A stretch of DNA of 64,000 nt. It comes from Blastomyces gilchristii SLH14081 (lineage: Eukaryota; Ascomycota; Eurotiomycetes; Onygenales; Ajellomycetaceae). A program made the translations under genes and the position numbers. Of the stretch, positions 34,535 to 46,091 are shown piece after piece. The notes beneath the pieces are model-generated. The model saw only the letters and a list, made by a program, of their open reading frames with translations, was not told the origin of the DNA and searched no databases. The stretch lies in assembly GCF_000003855.2 (NCBI RefSeq), contig NW_003101642.1, positions 124,001 to 188,000 of the forward strand, in the 5' to 3' direction. Each line of letters begins with the position of its first letter. The stretch's first letter is position 1.

Positions 34535-35667
34535 TTACAATCCCCCAAAGATATCATCAATCGCATCCCTCTGCTTTTGCTTTCGCTTCGTCTTAAGTTT
34601 CTTCCTCTTCTGCCGCTCTTCCCCTTCCCCGTCCTCCTCATCCACACCCAACTGCGACAGTGGACTTTCCCGCTTCAACTTCTTCACCATGCCCGCCTTC
34701 CGCTCTTCCCCAGCAGCATCTAAAATCAGGGGACTTTTTCCCCCCTTTTTTTCTTTGAGTCCACTGGCGTCCCCATTCTCCTTCCCTCCTCTGTTCTCAC
34801 CACTAGCCGCAGAATCCACCACCAAGCCGGGGAGGTAAAGCGATCTCTTCACCACCTCCCCAACATCAACATCAACACTCTCCTCGTGATTGGCGGGTAC
34901 AACGGCTGTGGTAGCAGTGGTAGTGGTAGAGGTCAAAGTTACGCCGGTTCCAGTATTGGCGTCGGGCTCCGTTTGATATCTCTCTCCCGATGCGACTGTC
35001 TTTGCAGCTTGAGCTAGAACCGCGAGAAGGACGACGCCCAGAGCGGAGAATTGTGTATCCGCAACGACGGTAGAGAAGGCGCTGTTGTAGGGTGTTAGGA
35101 AGTAATAATGGTCTTTTTTCAAAAATGCTTCGAGGGGATATAAATATGCAGAAAACACAGGGAAAGACGGGGCTTATAACTTGAAATGAAAAGCATTCGG
35201 GTCGGAAATACAAAAGGAGAAACCAGAGCTGAAGTCATTAAGAGAGTCACACTGACAGACTCCAATAGGACACACTCCCTCATTTTGAAAAGTGCAAACA
35301 ATGGAGAATCATAAGGAAACAAACAAGCACGAAATGAAGGGAAAAAAAAAAAAAAAAAGCCACTTCAAACTCACACGTAACACCTCGGCACAACAAAGAC
35401 ATGCATATATCGCATCATCTCGAGCACTTTGGCACGGAAGCCACCGTCCTCATCACCATCCCCTTCATCCCACTCCCATTCCCACCTCCTAACGGCCCCA
35501 AGTAATGCGCTCATCGACCGCTTTAGCATCGCCAGCCATTTCCACCATTTCGTGCCGTGGTGCTGATTCTTGTTACGGTGGTAGAGGAGGTGGAGGGTTA
35601 TGTGGATAGATTTGAGAGTGGAGGATTGGGGGAGCCCCTTTTGCTTTTTTTTGTGGGTTGGAGGCAT
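34535..35667 (-). CDS. RMP1: RNase MRP protein subunit Rmp1
   Basis: Protein subunit specific to RNase MRP, the RNA enzyme that cleaves pre-rRNA at site A3. Two exons, 35667-35375 and 35081-34535, joined across a 293-nt intron (donor GTGAGT, acceptor ACAACAG). Exon 1 carries the conserved block LHLLYHRNKNQHHGTKWWKW and a conserved Cys near its end (VVPRCYV). Exon 2 continues AFSTVVADTQFSALGVVLLA, the second Rmp1 block. The C-terminal half is variable, rich in Thr then Lys/Arg (RQKRKKLKTKRKQKQRD), and ends IDDIFGGL. The join restores the block order expected of the family. The two halves lie in different frames, so the intron is required. Confidence 0.85.
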
Positions 35668-37311
35668 TTTTCTTTTTTTTTCTTTTTTTCTTTTGCTTTG
35701 TTTTTGTTTTGGGAAATGTACGAGGTAGCTTGTTACTTTCCTTTATATTGAGAATGACACTTTTTTTTTTCTTTCTTTTTTAATCAGGGAGAGGTATTGC
35801 TGGTTTTCTTGCTATCTTTTTTTTTAAAATTTCTCCTCTCTCATTAGAGGAGGATGAGAGCCAAGTTCGCTCGCTTTTTAATGTTCTCCGTGCCTCCCGG
35901 GCATGTGTGAACAACGGTTGACTTGGTTACATTCATCGGGTTTGGTGTAAATGGTCGAGGGAGGTTGCCGCTAAGCTTTTTTTAGGCGCGAAGGTTTGAA
36001 AATTAGAATGGAAACTTTAACTATCCGACCTCGCTTACTGTCTGTTTAGTTTTAACTATTGGCCCGTCAAACGCGAAGGAAACTGCTAAATACATACAAC
36101 TGAAAGCTTCACTAATACAGCCGTGGCCTCCCCACTTCCTTCCCTTGAGAGCTGAGTTTGATACCGCTACAACATGCTATTTATGTGGGACTTAGAGATG
36201 GTATGATCCCCATTTAATTCCACGCTGCTATTTGGCAACAAAAAACCTCCAAGGGACTCCACAAGGGAGGGGGAAATTTTTCGGATAAAAGATCCATCCG
36301 TGTCTGTGTAGTTAAAACTACAATACATACATGAGACTAAAAGTACATGGGTAAAGGAGGGAAGATCGCCTAAGAAGTGAGAGAAGGTCGTGGGCAAGAA
36401 AGGTAAAAAATCAAAATCAAACTTAGAGAAGAAAAAGATCCACCTCTTATCTGTCCCATTTTTAAGGTAGATTAATTAGTCGTTCCCCACTTCGAGCGTG
36501 TCGTCTCAAACCCAGAAACTCGTCGAGCAAAGGAATAGAAATAACACAGCCGAGCAGAACATGCGAACAAGCATGAGCACGAGCAAGCATAATCGAAAGG
36601 AGTAAAGAAAACACAAAAAAGGTAAATAAAAGCCCAACTCAACTAAGTTCCATTCCAGCAACCAACAAAACCCAACAACACACGCCTGAGCTCCTTTTCT
36701 GAAAAAGGATCAAACCAAACCAAACAACTTGCCTGTCGATTGATGGGTTCTACCCAATCCCAAATTTGAGTAATGGGTACACAGAGCAAGATGGATAAAA
36801 GAGGGCTCTTTCCTTTTTTTTTCTTTTTTTTTTTTCCCCCATGCCTGTCGATCAGGCATTGATTGAATTGGCCTTCCATCACTCTCCTTTCTTTTTCCCT
36901 TTCTTTCTCTCTCTCGCTTCCGGAAAATTTTTCTTGAAGACTATTCCTTTCACAACCAAACAGTGGCATTCGGGTTCGAGAGAGGACAGGAGGGAGGAGA
37001 GCGGGTATGAATATGACACAAAAGGAAAAGGGAGAAACTGAAGAATTAAGTTACCGAGCGACCAGCCATACACAGCGCAAATTCAGACAACACACCCTGC
37101 TGGTGCTGAAGGGTGGTGAGGAAGGGAAGATATTATCGGAATCCAGTGGAAGGGCAAAACAAGAAATAAACACAAAAACCCCATTCGAAGCAGGCAAAAA
37201 AGGACAAAAAGAGCGAAAATGGATACTTTCCTTTCTTTCCTTGGCCAATCGATACCCACTCGCACACCCGCAAGTACGCAGAAAACGGCCCTCCATCCCT
37301 TCTCCTATTTT
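35668..37311. other. Intergenic between RMP1 promoter and MEI2 3' end
   Basis: 1.6 kb with no supportable gene. Homopolymer-rich (T runs near 35670, 35760 and 36820) and purine-rich patches. It likely contains the RMP1 promoter and a long MEI2 3' UTR. Confidence 0.55.
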
Positions 37312-40300
37312 TCAAGAAGCCCGAGCGCCAACACCACCATCAGCACCAGAAACAGGGCCCTCATAACACGGAGACATCACCATCATCGGTAGCATTACAC
37401 CACCGTTCCCGTTTCCATTCAACGCGCCACGTCTAGGCGTGAAGGAGCTGGAGGAGCGGACGTAATACGCCTCACGCTCAGCGGCGGTGGTCCCGCGGTC
37501 GAACTGGGAGCGACGACGACGCTGCTCGTCGCGATATTGCTGGCCAACACGTGGCGCGAAGAGGCCTGGGATTCATTTGTGTTAGTGCAAATGCTGCTTT
37601 CTATACATATGGGGGGAAAAGGATGGGGAGCTTTTGTATGGGGAGAAAGGAGCCACGGGATGAATACATACCGACATGCTCTGCGTTTTCGACGCTACGA
37701 CGCATTTTTGACGGGTTGTCTGGGCCTGGGAAACGATCCTCGGATCCAGCCAGGGGTCCAGTGCCGGTGTGGAAAATCTGAAGAGCGAACGGGATCAGTT
37801 ATTTATCCCTCTTCTAGAGAAGCTTCTACGGAGGGTTCTTACCTTTGGGCGGAAGGAGGGATGCTCAAGCATTACGGAACTATTGCGGAATTTTTGGACC
37901 AGGCAGTCCTTTCCTTGGATAGCTAAATGGTGAAAACATCAGCGTACACGGAACTTCCCGCGGAACCAAATGAAAAGAATAGCGAAAGGAATAAGGAAAG
38001 AAAGGATTTAACTTACTGGCGTAGGATATTTCCGCAATTTTATCGCTGTTGAAGCAATTCCTTTTTGAATCAATTAGCATCATAGTTGGCTTCGCCACTA
38101 TCCAAGTTACGGATTAACACATACCATGTATGACCCGCACGAGCTTTGGCAAACTAGAATGGAGGGAAAAGTAAGTGCGCTTATACGGATACGAGAATGG
38201 AAGATAGAGCCCTACATCGATGATATCAATTGGCTAATTATGGAATGTTAGCATGGATGCAAATCGAGCTCATTGAGGGTGATATACTCACATCCTCGAA
38301 ATTGATGAACGCATAGCCGACACTATATACGAAAATGTGCATCAGAACATAAACTACGAAGTTATGGGGGAAGAAGGCATGCGTGTCATTTGGTAACTAA
38401 CTTGCAGTTATTTGCGAAATCTGCGACAACATTGTAAGTACTGGGAATACAACTAAGATTCGGGGAGAGATAAGCTTACCAATACGCAGATACATGAAAT
38501 CGTATTTACCATGGCTAGTTTCGTCGACGATTTCCTTAAGCATGGCCTAGGGCAATATGTTAATATACACTGATATCTACCACAAACGGAGTATGGAATC
38601 CGTACGTACCTGATCAATCTTGTTTGGAATATTGCGAAGCATAATCTGGTAATGAAAGTCAGCAATCGACGAAAAAGCAAGAGACAAGACGAAACCAACT
38701 GTAGTGCGGACATCGACACCACAGCGGATGCGTTCGATGTCGACGAAGTTCTGATTGTTAGAGCGAGGATCACTATGGCGACTAAGTTCATGGCGAGGAC
38801 GGAACCCAAAGTTATCGTCAGCCTTTGGCATCCAACCCATAGTTGCTACATGGTCATCAATCGGAATGATAGAGCGGCCAGTAGGGCTAAGTTCATGGTA
38901 TGGACTAGAATGCATGTGAGTCATGGATCGACGACTGTATGGCCGCTTGTTCGACACATCAGATGAAGAGAAGAAGTCTCTGGATTCGAAAGATCCATGG
39001 CGAGGAGTTTGTGGCTCTGCCATGTCTGGTCTGTGGAGTTTAAGCTCCAGAACGCATTCCTAAGGATGAAATTTTTTAGCGAACAGCGCAATGCTATGGC
39101 GAGGGAAGAGAACTACTTACGTCCACAGATGTTCCGTTCAAAGTCGAAACGACATTATCAGCAGCACGAGTATCGAAGAACTCGATCAAAAACTCATCAA
39201 CGTTTCCTTGGGTATTTGGCATGCCATGGAAAGCTTTGATATCGCCAAAAGTCTCCAAGAGATCCTTGAACGAGTGCGACACAACACGCGCATCCAAGGA
39301 TGGGTTAGAGCTGTCATAAAAAACAGAGGCAAAAACTTGGCCTTCGAAATCGGAAACCAGACCAGCATTGGCCGGGTCAAACTTCTGGGCATACTCCCTT
39401 GCAGTCAAGGAGCGGATGCGCCATTCAGGATGAAGACGTCTAACTTTTTCGGAGGCATTTTTGGCATCACGAATGTCAGTAAACCCCACATAGATGCACC
39501 CGGCAGAGCTGAGTTCCGTGAACACAGGGCCCTTGAGAGTCCCGAATTCGCGACGCTATTAGGGGAATTGCCATTAGTGGCCATCTGTACACTAGGTTCT
39601 CAAGATGATATCTACAGAAACATTCACTTACGTTGAAAATCTCAGCAAGAGTGAGATAGGGGAGGTTTGCTGGGACACCGTCTATAGCGAAAGCACGGTT
39701 GCGATTTTCGCCGTCGAACTTCCCTAGATGGGCAAACATCATGGGAAGCGGGCTTTTCACCAACTTTGCTTTCCCGATGGGGCCAAAACCCGAGAGGCGT
39801 AGGTTTGAGCGCGTCCCAAAGACATCACTAGCATCAGGAGAGGCATCAGGCTCTGAAGTGGCAGCTAAGTAGCCTTTAGCCATGGGCTGTGGCTGTTGAT
39901 CTCCATGGAAAGCCGAACGGGCAGAAAATCCAAAAGGATTAATGCTGAACCCAGACGGGGTGAAGCTGGAGGCAGTGGGAGAAAGCTGGGCGCGACCAGC
40001 AGAAGATGGGGTGGACAAGAAGGGGTCTTGACCCTGATGATGGCCCAGTCCATTATTACTAGACAGGGCGTGTTAACAAGCTTTTTTCTCCTCCCTTTGT
40101 TTTTTTAACCAAGGAGAGCGATAACACGTCTACTTACATGGAATAGAAAGGACGGTGACTATCGTCAGGAGGACCACAGAAAGCCCTTCCGGCCTCGAAG
40201 CGGGACTTCAGACGGAGGTCTTCAGGGGAGAAGGCAGTAAGCTTTGTCTCAGGGGAGCCGTTGCGAGAGGCAGCCTCATCTGAGGAGCGAGGGCTGCTTG

Positions 40301-40328
40301 CAATAGCAGAAGATCCGTTGCCTCTCAT
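37312..40328 (-). CDS. Mei2-like RNA-binding protein (C-terminal RRM_2)
   Basis: RNA-binding regulator; fission yeast Mei2 is needed for entry into meiosis. Fourteen exons: 40328-40138, 40058-39642, 39555-39121, 39059-38700, 38645-38610, 38546-38480, 38420-38402, 38332-38292, 38233-38216, 38153-38125, 38060-38027, 37922-37843, 37777-37672 and 37565-37312. N-terminal RRM-like regions lie in exons 2-3 (AFAIDGVPANLPYLTLAEIF, IYVGFTDIRDAKNASEKV, FLIEFFDTRAADNVVSTLNG). The diagnostic C-terminal RRM is split over exons 5-12: IMLRNIPNKIDQAMLKEIVD, YDFMYLRIDFANNCNVGYAF, INFEDPIDIIDFAKARAGHT, WNCFNSDKIAEISYATIQGK, LVQKFRNSSVM. Two exons are only 19 and 18 nt. The tail is basic, then Gly/Asn-rich. The start is the first ATG in frame. 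Confidence 0.9.
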
Positions 40329-40360
40329 TTTTGCTTGGAGAGCGAGATTTATCAAGCAAA

Positions 40361-41188
40361 TCAAAGAGATGATGAACAAGGATGGTTTTGTGATTTCAAA
40401 AAAGGCCTTTCTTGCTTGAAGGGCTTGTTGTGGGCTTTTGAGTGTCTATGATGAGTTCGGTGAGAAGACGAAGAGGAGTGAGTTGCTACGATGAAGAAAT
40501 CAAGTGGAAGCGAAGGATATAAGAGGAGAAACTGAAGCAGGGCAAGAAAACGCACGTGGAGGATCCAGCTAGCGAGAGAGAGAGAGAGCGAATACTGAGG
40601 AGCGAGCTTGTCTTGTCGGTATTGCTGTTGGAAGAGAAGGTTGGAAAGATATACGATGATAAAATCGTGTAGATGGAAAAGAGATATATCTAAGAGATAT
40701 GTCGAGGAAGCTATATGAAAGACTTGGGGGCGGGGGGGATAGAGATGAGCAGCGGATGGGCGAGAAAGGGGGAGAAGAGAAAAAAGAGCGGGAAAGATCA
40801 GGAAACAAAACAGAAAGGCTGGGGAGATAGATGGAAACAGGGCATCAGACAGCCAAATAGACAGCCAGAAGAGGGGATGAGAGGAGGTTGGGATGGGAAC
40901 AAGTGAATATACACGCCAATAAAGTGATGAAAGATAAACAGGAGGAAGAGAAGAATCAGGAGAATCAGAAGGGATAAGAAGGAATAAGAAGAGCTGTGAG
41001 CAAGTTGTGAGCAGTTGTGAGGGGGAAATCGGGTGAGCATCCAGCAACTTTGGAATGACGAACACAGGAGGAGGCTCTGTGAGGTAGGGTCTGCAGGGAC
41101 ACACCAGCACGGCAACCCAGCCACAATTGGCTACAATCGGGCGGCAGAGAGGGGGAAACAGCCTGTGGGGAGGGAGAGAGACGGACAT
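40361..41188 (-). other. 275-codon open frame in the MEI2 leader (uORF candidate)
   Basis: An ATG-initiated open frame runs 275 codons through pyrimidine-rich DNA and stops 32 bp before the MEI2 start. Composition (Leu, Ser, Pro, Phe-rich) follows from the CT bias of the strand, so length alone is weak evidence for protein. If the MEI2 transcript begins upstream of 41188 it would be an upstream ORF. No domain recognised. Confidence 0.3.
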
Positions 41189-41311
41189 CCACCAGCCTTG
41201 GAACCCTCAAAAGAGGGAAATGGAGGGGAAGACGCCGGAAGAGGATGAGACCATCAAGAGGGCGACCAGGAAAGGAAAAAAGCGGGGTTATGATGAAGAG
41301 ACGAGGAGCGA

Positions 41312-41357
41312 GGTATATATATAGATATAGATATATGATATATATATATATATATAG
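41312..41357. repeat. Imperfect (TA)n/(ATAG)n microsatellite
   Basis: Alternating TATATA and ATAGATATAG units over about 46 bp. Confidence 0.85.
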
Positions 41358-41593
41358 AATATCTATCTGCATATGAGTGAATACAGAACATGCAGTGAAT
41401 AGAACTGGGTATGGATAGATAGTTAGTTATCTGATACTCAGTCAGAGAGCAAGAAGATCTTGATATCTTCCAAGATCAGAATTCTTCACTTATATACTAA
41501 CTTAGCTGAAGAGAAAAGATGTACAGTTCACAAGTCTCTCCTCACACAGTAGAACAGGAGAAGAAGAGAATGATTTATACAGTGAGATAATAC

Positions 41594-41617
41594 ATGCACT
41601 CATGCACTCATGCACTC
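41594..41617. repeat. ATGCACTC tandem repeat, three copies
   Basis: Three perfect copies of an 8-bp unit in the upstream region of MEI2/SEC15. Confidence 0.85.
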
Positions 41618-42345
41618 ATGGAGATAGAACAATCACAGATAGCAAGAGGACAGAAAAATCTTGATGCTGGCAGCAAACAGCATCATAAAGAAGAAGCATT
41701 TCATCTAGTATTCCAAAGCAGCCCTGGATTCCAGATTCCTTTGGGGATCTTTTTAGCCAGAACCCGGACATACAGACGGCGGGGAGCAAGTACTATATGC
41801 CGAGTGGAAATAAAGGGGGTATATATAACGCGCGACAAAGCCAACCCACCACGGATAAGAAAACATCGGGAGTATTCTATCTTTGACTACTATTGACGAT
41901 ATAGTAGTAGCTAGACCATTTTACCTAGTTTGAAAAGCAAACCAAGTAGAAAAACTAGGATCGATGTCATATATATTTTATTTTATATATGAGAGCCGGC
42001 ATACTTCTGTGGCGTGTCAGCGTCTTTTATTCTGCCGCCTGTTGCGCTAACTATGCCATGTCATTGGTGCGGAGCTATTATCTGCACCTCACCGCCCAAC
42101 AGAGGCCACCTACAAGCGGCGGATCAGATAGATAGGCATCATCATCAACAATGGGCTATCATATCAGGCCATGAAACTCCAATAATATATTACACCTGGT
42201 AGCGCAGCTCGGCGCCTGTATGGATACCCCTTTTTGCTTACTTTTTGTCAATTCCTTATTTGATTGCTTCATCATGATTTAATGACCATAATAAACTCCA
42301 CTTTGCATACCGATACCTCCGCCCTCCCGAAGTTATTCCGCAGCC

Positions 42346-45142
42346 ATGCCTGCCGCAATCCCCTCACATAGAGACCCCTCTTATATTCTCAATCAGGTGC
42401 GTATACACTATTATAAACTCCACACCTAGTTAAAAAAGTAAATTCCTAACTAACATTTCCTACTTCCGCTACCATGTAATAATTAATATATATAGATCGT
42501 TATCTCTCCCTCAGACACCGACTACCTAGACCAACTCATCCCCTCTATCCGCGAATACAGCCGTGGGAACAAAACTTCCCAGCTCCTCCAATCTCTCTCC
42601 AAATTTGCCAATGACCGTGAATCAGACATCGAGAAAGCCTGCAACTCCAGCCACCAGGAGTTCGTCGCCTCCGTGAACCAACTGCTCCGCGTCCGCGAAG
42701 GCACCGTCAACTTGACCTCGGAAATCCTAGACCTCAACCAATCCATACAGGCAAGCACGGAGAGGCTAGCAGAGCAGAAGAAAGCCCTCGTGGAATCTCG
42801 CAGCCATAGGCAAAATATCGATGAGACGTCGCGCGCGTTACAAGATTGTCTCGAGGTGCTGCGCCTGGCGAATCAAGTCAATGAACTGCTAGCGAAGAAG
42901 AACCACTATGCCGCCCTGCGGGCACTTGACGAGCTGCAGAACGTCCACTTGAGGAGCGTCACGCAGCATAAAATCGCAGAGATGATCCAGCGATCCGTAC
43001 CGACCACGCAAAAGGCGATTGCGGAGGCGGTCATGGCTGACCTGAACACATGGCTGTACCGTATTCGGGAAATGTCGCAATACCTCGGGGAGATTGCTCT
43101 GTACCATACCGACCTGCGCAAGTCCAGGCTGAAGGAACGCGCAGAGCTCAACCCATATTTCCGCCAGTTCCGGCTGAATTCGGCCATTGAGTTGGTCTCG
43201 GATGAGCATGAAGAATTTGATCTGCTGCAGAATGATGACTTGCAGTGATTCACGCCGCTGTTGAGTGTTCCATATTCACCAGTCGCTGGGCCAGATGGAT
43301 AGGTTTCGGGTAGAATATGCGATGACGAGGAGGAGGCAGAAGGAGCTTATTCTCCCGCCTTCGATATCTCTCGTTGAGGAAGACGGGGCAAGTTTGCATA
43401 CGCTTCTAGAGGAGATTGCGGGATTTGCGATTGTTGAGCGGTCGACTATGAAGAAGATTCCCAATCTTAGGTCTCCTGTTGATGTAAGTCGGGAAGCTTT
43501 CGACATGCTAGGGGAATCTACTAATTTGTTAATCATTTACCTATACAGGTGGACGAACTTTGGGATTCCATGTGTCAAGGTGCCGTTACTTTGATTTCAA
43601 AGGCACTCCATACCGTGGACAATGCTGAAAATATCTTGAAAATCAAGAATTTGGTCGTCTTGTTCATGCAAGCTATGGATGTGGGCTACCCAGTACCTTT
43701 CTTTTACATAGATATGGACGTTTGTGCCTAAAAGTTATTGTTCATGTAAATACTGACAATTTGTCGTCTACAGACCTGGGGCTTCCCCGTTGGAGTCTTC
43801 GATAGCTTCCTCATAACCTTGTTTGAGAAATATGCTGAACTTCTCAAGAGGAGATTCAGTGACGATTTCCAAGAGGTATGGATTCGATATGGATTTCATC
43901 TTCCCCTATTAAAAAAGAAAAAAAAAAAAAAAAAAAAAGAAAATCCTAACAATCGCCCTAGATTGTTTCAACCGACGACTACATGCCGATGCCAATTCAA
44001 AATATTGAAGAATATGACAAAGTCCTCAATGTTAGCTGGTATACCCCCGAGAAACCGCGCGAGGAACAAACGTAGGATCCATCTACCATCTATATACATG
44101 TTATTTTCAGCGATCACTGTTAACTCTTCTTCAGATTCCCCTGTGTTTTACCATTCTCCCAAATGTATCCGTTATGTTGCATCGATATCCGAAATTTCCT
44201 AAACCAATTCTATTTCTTCTCCAACGACGATTTCGAGCACCCAAGTATGATCGATGAGACTTTGAAAGAGGTACATGTAGATCATGCCCCACGACGTCTT
44301 TTACATATATGATTACTAACCCATCCACAAAAGTCCCTCGACTCCCTCCTCTCCAACAAAGTCTGCGAAACCCTCGTCGAGCGCCTCGGCTCACAATACC
44401 TAGGCCAAATCGTTCAAATCCTCATAAACCTCGAGCACTTTGAAGTAGCCTGCCAGGAGCTAGAGCTCCTCCTGGCCGCCGCACGGTCACCCAACTCCAG
44501 CTCAGCGGGCGCCGCCATAACCCTAAACGCAACGGAGAAATTCCGCAATAACAAGAAAGCTGCAGAAAAGCGGATTTTCGAAGTTGTGAATTCGAAAATT
44601 GACGACTTGATCGAGACGGCGGAGTATGACTGGACGTCGCCCGTGCCGCAGCGAGAACCCAGTAATTACATGCAGACGCTGACGAGATTTTTGTCGAATA
44701 TTATGAATTCGACATTGTTGGGTCTGCCCACGGAGATTAAGGAGTTGATTTATTTTGACGCGTTGAGTCATGCGGCAAATATGGTATTGGTACGCTCATT
44801 TATATTTTTTACTCTCCCCTTCCCCCTCTTTTCCAAAAACCCCCCAAAGAATATATTATTGACGAAATGTAATTTCTTAAGGCGCTCCCCCTCTCCCCTG
44901 ACGTGAAAAAGATAAATCCAAACGGCGTCGCCGCCCTGGCTCGGGATGTCGACTACCTAACCCAATTCGTTGACAGCCTCGGCGTGCCCATCCTGCGAGA
45001 GAACCTCGACGAGCTCCAGCAGACCGTCCAGCTGCTACAGGCTGAGAACACGGATGAGTTCTACGACATCTCCACGCGGAATAAGAAATATGGGCGCGTC
45101 GATGCGATGAATGGGCCGATTTTGTTGGAGAAGTATGTGCCC

Positions 45143-45173
<31 letters not shown>

Positions 45174-45350
45174 CTTCTTTTTCTTTTTTGTTTTTTGGAG
45201 GAGGGTAGGTAGGCATAAAGCGGAGATTGATCACAGTGCTAACGACGAATCTCCATCGTGTGTTTCTTATTGTGTAGGCTTGTTTCAACGGTACACAGTC
45301 CGCAGAAGCAGGATAAGTTCAGTCTGTCAACGAGGTTCGGGATGAAGTAG
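42346..45350 (+). CDS. SEC15: Exocyst subunit Sec15, reading frame interrupted once
   Basis: Exocyst subunit that links Rab Sec4 on secretory vesicles to the tether at growth sites. Exons: 42346-42396, 42496-43493 (interrupted), 43549-43680, 43774-43875, 43962-44070, 44135-44270, 44334-44789, 44882-45132 and 45278-45350. The protein matches Sec15 from the N-terminal coiled coil (LASA-type helices; NQVNELLAKKNHYAALRALD, YLGEIALYHTDLRKSRLKER) to the C-terminal helical bundle (ETLVERLGSQYLGQIVQILI, KIDDLIETAEYDWTSPVP, NLDELQQ). After DEHEEFDLLQNDDLQ there is TGA (43246-43248). The conserved continuation HIHQSLGQMDRFRVEYA resumes one frame over from 43271. The 25 nt between them correspond to about ten expected codons, so about 5 nt are missing. 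No canonical intron explains this. The donor of the third intron (GTGGGC at 43681) is weak. Confidence 0.9.
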
Positions 45351-46091
45351 TTGGCTGATTAGAAGTGAGACCTCTCATCATGGATAGATAATATAATTAA
45401 TGGGATGGGGAGTTACAGGGTGCTGTGTTAGTTGTATGCTACCACAAATTGAGAGGGAAATGATGTTGTTTGGAAGGAGAAGGGGGTGGTGTGATATATC
45501 AATCAGCCAACCAAGAACATTTCCCCTTACTACCAGGGCCACATTATTTCAGATCCGCCATTTGACTTCTTTGATGTGATGACCCATATCAATAATGAAG
45601 ATTAGGAGCTTAATATCGCCCGAAACTATTCAAGACGGGCAGTGTATACGTGTACAGGAACAGGAACAAGTTGCACACGGACAAATCACAAACTAAACAA
45701 AAGAAAAGCGAGCAAGGTCATTCATTTTATATAGCTATGGATATGTATATGAAATAAACCCAACAAAAACAAATGAAACCAACTCCATTATACCCTTTGC
45801 GTTCCCTCCCTTTCCAAAAATACCCGTTCCTTCCTTCCCTACCCGTGCTTCAGCAAGAAAGAGAAAAAAGTAAAGAACCTTGAAGAAAACTCCTAATCCC
45901 TATTGTCATCTGCCATATATGGAGGGAATGGGCTCAGTTGTCGTTACGCCTTCATGTCAGCAGTGGTGTTTTTTATTTTTATTTTTTTTAATTTTTTTAA
46001 TTTTTTAATTTTTGTATTAGATATTTTTGTTTCATTTCATTTTACTGATATTTTTTGATATTAATTCCAGCAGCTCTCGCTGCCATTACCA
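45351..46091. other. Convergent intergenic, SEC15 / HapE
   Basis: 3' flanks. T-rich tract at about 45970-46020. It may include the last short HapE exon. Confidence 0.5.

Larger units (their letters stand above)
40329..42345. promoter_or_regulatory. Divergent upstream region, MEI2 / SEC15
   Basis: 2 kb between start codons. The MEI2-proximal 850 bp is strongly purine-rich on the plus strand (pyrimidine-rich on the MEI2 strand). Then come an AT microsatellite (41312-41357), a degenerate stretch (41390-41590), an 8-bp triplet repeat and the SEC15 promoter. Confidence 0.5.

Noticed and set aside
41594..41617. Possible CRISPR-like repeat
   Set aside because: Contiguous 8-bp microsatellite without spacers, and the genome is eukaryotic.
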